Assembly (NCBI GenBank): GCA_964580565.1
Contig: CAZOLN010000026.1
Location: 1 to 24,841 of the forward strand
Direction: 5' to 3'
Source of the DNA: DUEL01 sp964580565
GTDB lineage: Bacteria; Chloroflexota; Anaerolineae; B4-G1; DUEL01
DNA: 24,841 nt
Positions within the stretch are counted from its first letter, which is position 1, and each line of letters opens with the position of its first letter. Under the pieces are notes generated by a model. The model had not been told where the DNA came from and made no database searches. It saw only the letters and a program-made list of their open reading frames with translations. A program made the translations under genes and the position numbers. Positions 21,979 to 24,841 of the stretch are shown in pieces.

Positions 21979-23355
21979 ATGCCTGCCGAAATCAGGTCCC
22001 AAAGGACGTTCTGGCATATCGCCTGGGAGGTCGCGACGGGGGATGCTTCGCTTGCCATCGTCCTGTTTGCCTTGGCCCTCTGCTGGACCCTGTTGCTTTT
22101 CCTCCCGCAAGCTCCGTCCGATCCTCTGACCCTGGGACGGTGGACGGCGCAGGTCGAAGCCCGCTTCGGCCCCCTGTCTGGCCCCCTCCGCAGCCTCGGT
22201 TTCTTTTCCCTTCTCCATTCGCCCCTGTACCACGCCCTTCTGGCGGCGCTGGCTTTCCTGTTGCTTGTGCGAACGGTCGCCTGGGTGGAACGGCTGTGGG
22301 AGGGCCGGCGGGTGGATCGGGGGACGGGGGAGTGGTCGCCGGTGGACGGAGGAGGCTTGGAGGAGATGGCCCGCTGGTTGGCCCGGCGGGGGTATCGAAC
22401 CCGACGGACGGTGAAAGGGCACGTCCTCCAGGCCGACCGCTGGCCCTGGGCTGAGCTGATGGCGGTCCTGGTCCACCTGGGGCCGCTGCTGCTGTTGGTC
22501 GGCCTGTGGGTTGGAGGGATGAGGGGATGGAGGGTGGAGGGGTTGATCGGTGAGGCCGGCAAGCGGGTGGATGTGCCGGGAGGAGGGACCGTCGCCCTAA
22601 TGGAGACCCCCGCGGGCTGGGCGTCCGATCGCCCCGGTGTGCGGCTCTACGTCGCAGGAGTGGGCCCCGAGCTCACCGTCTCCGCTGTGGATTCGGAGGG
22701 GGATGCGCTGGGCTTGCAGCAGGCGACCGGCGAACCGCTTTCCTCGACTCTCCAGTTCCGGCTCACAGAGAGGGAACCGGACGCTTACTTCGCTATCCCT
22801 GAGGCGGGGTTGGTCGTCCGCATCGCACCGGAGTCGGAGGCGGTCCTGCAGCCGGGGATGAGCCTGCGGGTGCAGGTCTTTCGCAGTCCCTCCGGGAACC
22901 TGGTGTGGGAGGAGTCCATCCAGGGCGAGGCCGCCGAACTTGCCGTGGAGGGGGTGCGGATCCGGATCGAGCGCGGGACGTACCCTGTGCTCTCCGCCGT
23001 CTACGATCCGGGTCGCTGGCTGAAGGTGATGGCCCTGGTGGTGACCGGTCTGGCGATGCTGGGGTGGGGGTTCTGGCCGGTGCGGCGGCTGTGGCTGCGC
23101 GTTGATCAGGGGCAGCCGGTCGGCGCGGGCGACCTGCCCGGGGCATGGGTGGACGGAAGGGCGGTGGGGATGCAGATCGCCCGGGCGACGGCGGGCGTGG
23201 CGTCCGCCCTCGTCGCTGGAGCGGCGCTCTGGAGCCTGACGCGCTGTGGGGCGCTTTGGTGTGGTTCGGTGCCCCAGATGGTGCTCACAGTGGTGACGGC
23301 GATGGGCGTAGGGGGGTATCTGATCCTATCGGCGAGGAAAGGAGGGAATGCGTGA
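21979..23355 (+). CDS. ResB-like cytochrome c biogenesis protein
   Basis: A 458-residue membrane protein resembling ResB/Ccs1, which with CcsA delivers heme for c-type cytochrome maturation (system II). The layout fits. There are two N-terminal helices (SLAIVLFALALCWTLLLFLPQ and a second after the LGFFSLLHSPLYHALL motif), a third helix (AELMAVLVHLGPLLLLVGLWVG), a large strand-rich outer domain of about 175 residues, and a helix before the C terminus (VMALVVTGLAMLGWGFWPVRRLW). The YxSpwF-type motif is present as SLLHSPLYHALL. No CcsA partner is nearby, so the role is inferred from the family only. The protein is divergent. The ATG 21979 start has a very short spacing to AGGA and may not be exact. 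The uridine kinase start overlaps its stop codon. Confidence 0.75.
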   Translation: MPAEIRSQRTFWHIAWEVATGDASLAIVLFALALCWTLLLFLPQAPSDPLTLGRWTAQVEARFGPLSGPLRSLGFFSLLHSPLYHALLAALAFLLLVRTVAWVERLWEGRRVDRGTGEWSPVDGGGLEEMARWLARRGYRTRRTVKGHVLQADRWPWAELMAVLVHLGPLLLLVGLWVGGMRGWRVEGLIGEAGKRVDVPGGGTVALMETPAGWASDRPGVRLYVAGVGPELTVSAVDSEGDALGLQQATGEPLSSTLQFRLTEREPDAYFAIPEAGLVVRIAPESEAVLQPGMSLRVQVFRSPSGNLVWEESIQGEAAELAVEGVRIRIERGTYPVLSAVYDPGRWLKVMALVVTGLAMLGWGFWPVRRLWLRVDQGQPVGAGDLPGAWVDGRAVGMQIARATAGVASALVAGAALWSLTRCGALWCGSVPQMVLTVVTAMGVGGYLILSARKGGNA

Positions 23356-24002
23356 GCGGGAGGCCGATCATCATCGGAGTGGCCGGAGGGACTGGGTCCG
23401 GTAAGACCACTGTGGCGATGCGGATCTTGGAGCGGGTGGGCGCGGAGCACGTCGCGTATATCCCTCACGATGCATACTACCGGGATCTCAGCCACCTTCC
23501 GCCGGAGGAGCGAGCGCGGGTCAACTTCGATCACCCCAACTCCTTAGAGACCGAACTGCTCATCGAGCACCTGCGTCGGCTGCGGGCCGGTGAGCCGGTG
23601 GAGATCCCCGTGTACGATTTCACGACGCACACGCGTACGAGCAAGACCCGGCGGGTCGAGCCGGCACCGGTCATTCTGGTAGAGGGCATCCTGGTTTTTG
23701 CCGAGCCGGCGCTGCGGGAACTTTTCGACGTCAAACTCTTCGTCGACACCGACGCCGACATCCGGCTGATCCGGCGCATCCGCCGGGACGTCCAGGAGCG
23801 GGGGCGGACCTTTGAGTCGGTGATCGAGCAGTATCTGCGGACGGTCCGTCCGATGCACCTGGAGTTCGTCGAACCGAGCAAGCGGTACGCCGATGTGATC
23901 ATCCCGGAAGGGGGCTTCAACGAGGTCGCCATCGAAATGGTCGCCGCCCGCATCCGCGGCCTTTTGAGCCAGAGGGTAGATTGTCAAGGAGAGAACACTT
24001 GA
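23352..24002 (+). CDS. udk: Uridine kinase
   Basis: A 216-residue enzyme that phosphorylates uridine and cytidine to UMP and CMP in pyrimidine salvage, in the cytoplasm. Walker A GGTGSGKT lies at residues 12-19. The substrate region has HDAYYRDLSHLPPEER, VNFDHPNSLETELL and IPVYDFTTHTRTSKT, followed by PVILVEGILVF, a standard set for uridine kinases. GTG 23352 shares bases with the ResB stop TGA (GTGA overlap), with GGAGGGAATGC before it, so translation is coupled. The glycosyltransferase start then overlaps its own stop. The length matches known Udk proteins. Confidence 0.95.
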   Translation: MSGRPIIIGVAGGTGSGKTTVAMRILERVGAEHVAYIPHDAYYRDLSHLPPEERARVNFDHPNSLETELLIEHLRRLRAGEPVEIPVYDFTTHTRTSKTRRVEPAPVILVEGILVFAEPALRELFDVKLFVDTDADIRLIRRIRRDVQERGRTFESVIEQYLRTVRPMHLEFVEPSKRYADVIIPEGGFNEVAIEMVAARIRGLLSQRVDCQGENT

Positions 24003-24739
24003 AGATCTCGGTGCTGATTCCGGTATACAATGAGGTATCCACCCTGGCCCAGGTCGTGGAGCGGGTGATGGCGGTGGATGTCGAGAAGGAGGTGTTGATC
24101 ATCGACGATGGCTCCACCGATGGTACATGGGAGGTGATTCAGAGGCTGGCGGATCGCTGGCCCGGCGTGGTGAAACCGCTGCGGCACGAGCGGAACCGGG
24201 GGAAGGGGGCGGCCCTGCGCACGGCCATCCCCCACATCACCGGGGACGTCGTCATCACTCAGGACGCCGACCTGGAGTACGACCCGGCGGACTACCCCCG
24301 GCTTCTGGCGCCGTTCGTCTCGCCGGAGGTGCAGGTGGTCTACGGCTCCCGGAACCTGCAGCGGAACCCCCGCTCGTCGTGGACCTTTTACTGGGGCGGG
24401 CGGTTGCTCAGTTGGCTGGTCAACCTCCTCTACGGCGCGCGGATCACCGACGAGGCGACCGGCTACAAAGCCTTCCGCGCCGACCTTTTCCGGAACCTGA
24501 GGTGGAAGGCCGACGGCTTCGAGTTCTGCCCCGAGGTGACGGCCAAGATCCTGCGGCAGGGGATCCGGATCCACGAGGTGCCGATCTCCTACCGACCGCG
24601 CTCTCGGGAGGAGGGGAAGAAGATCCACTGGCGGGACGGGATCGTCGCGGTGTGGACGCTGATTCGGTATCGGTTCTTTGCGGGGAAGCAGGGAAGCGGG
24701 GGAACAGGGAAGCGGGGAAGCGAGGAAGTGAGGGAATAG
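23999..24739 (+). CDS. Family 2 glycosyltransferase (dolichol/polyprenyl-phosphate sugar synthase type)
   Basis: A 246-residue GT-A enzyme. TTG 23999 is chosen because AAGGAG lies upstream and the protein then begins MKISVLIPVYNE, the normal family start. It overlaps the udk stop (TTGA). Key motifs are IIDDGSTDGT at 34-43, HERNRGKGAALRTAI, and QDADLEYDP with the DxD metal site at 89-91. The middle has EATGYKAFR and DGFEFCPEVTAKIL, as in polyprenyl-phosphate glucose or mannose transferases. There is no membrane domain. It probably loads a lipid carrier with a sugar for envelope glycan synthesis. The last 17 residues (KQGSGGTGKRGSEEVRE) come from an intergenic G-rich repeat read through as coding and are likely non-functional. 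Confidence 0.92.
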   Translation: MKISVLIPVYNEVSTLAQVVERVMAVDVEKEVLIIDDGSTDGTWEVIQRLADRWPGVVKPLRHERNRGKGAALRTAIPHITGDVVITQDADLEYDPADYPRLLAPFVSPEVQVVYGSRNLQRNPRSSWTFYWGGRLLSWLVNLLYGARITDEATGYKAFRADLFRNLRWKADGFEFCPEVTAKILRQGIRIHEVPISYRPRSREEGKKIHWRDGIVAVWTLIRYRFFAGKQGSGGTGKRGSEEVRE

Positions 24740-24753
24740 GGGAGCAGGGGAGC
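24682..24753. repeat. Degenerate G-rich tandem repeat (GGGAAGC/GGGGAGC units)
   Basis: About ten loosely conserved units, GGGAAGCNG, GGGGAGCAG and similar, run from the 3' end of the glycosyltransferase gene to the ribosome site of the next gene. It is an intergenic low-complexity element that has entered a coding end. Confidence 0.75.
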
Positions 24754-24754
24754 G

Positions 24755-24841
24755 ATGCTCTGGTTGGTGACGGGCGGCGCGGGGTTCATCGGCTCGCACC
24801 TGGTGGAAGCGCTGGTCGCGCGGGGGGCTCGGGTGCGGGTG
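24755..24841 (+). CDS. NAD-dependent sugar-nucleotide epimerase/dehydratase, N-terminal end only
   Basis: Twenty-nine codons before the window ends. MLWLVTGGAGFIGSHLVEAL contains the Rossmann motif GGAGFIG, the start of extended SDR epimerases such as UDP-glucose 4-epimerase, dTDP-glucose dehydratase or UDP-glucuronate decarboxylase. GGGGAGCAGGGGAGCG precedes ATG. It follows the glycosyltransferase and probably shares its transcript, so it may supply an activated sugar. The exact reaction cannot be told from this fragment. Confidence 0.85.
   Translation, partial: MLWLVTGGAGFIGSHLVEALVARGARVRV

Overview
The window is high-GC bacterial DNA that looks like a member of the Chloroflexota (Anaerolineae-like). 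The signs are an AfsR/SARP-type regulator with an ATPase and TPR repeats, a short alpha-glucan phosphorylase, a DUF2270 protein, lipoproteins with TP-rich linkers, and many small membrane proteins. No rRNA or marker allows a firmer placement, so the taxon is an inference. The sequence is a draft scaffold with two 100-N gaps. One sits inside the SARP regulator. The other is flanked on both sides by the same 55 bases and is almost certainly an unmerged contig overlap rather than missing DNA.

Layout. Positions 1-9043 are all on the minus strand. Reading leftward from 9043 they hold a multi-pass membrane protein with a near-leaderless promoter, an alpha-glucan phosphorylase, the SARP/ATPase/TPR regulator (terminator at 2273-2293), and an operon of a TPR lipoprotein, a 67-residue protein and a secreted beta-helix-type protein cut by the window edge. 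A divergent promoter pair at 9056-9124 switches to the plus strand: a DUF4126 protein, three small membrane proteins, uvrC, and the compact chain DksA/TraR zinc finger - lspA - rluA-family pseudouridine synthase, then a nitrilase-fold protein. A 48-base perfect palindrome separates the nitrilase from a convergent DUF2270-DUF2179 membrane protein. Divergent from that protein are an LCP (LytR-CpsA-Psr) protein, an NAD-dependent epimerase/reductase and a 70-residue membrane protein. These converge on a phosphodiester-glycosidase lipoprotein, ssb and a four-helix membrane protein on the minus strand.

The region 21500-21970 is RNA-rich. A tRNA-Thr(CGT) on the plus strand is divergent from a structured, promoter- and terminator-bounded transcript of about 209 nt on the minus strand, whose fold resembles 6S RNA. 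After the tRNA come a ResB-like protein, uridine kinase, a family 2 glycosyltransferase (start codons overlapping the previous stop codons) and the first 29 codons of a sugar-nucleotide epimerase.

Most genes are housekeeping (DNA repair, lipoprotein maturation, RNA modification, nucleotide salvage) or cell-envelope functions (LCP, NAGPA, glycosyltransferase, epimerases). The most unusual points are the 6S-like RNA, a nitrilase-fold protein with Gly in place of the catalytic Cys, the DUF2270-DUF2179 fusion, a SARP regulator with a second helix-turn-helix at its C terminus, and several intergenic hairpin repeats.
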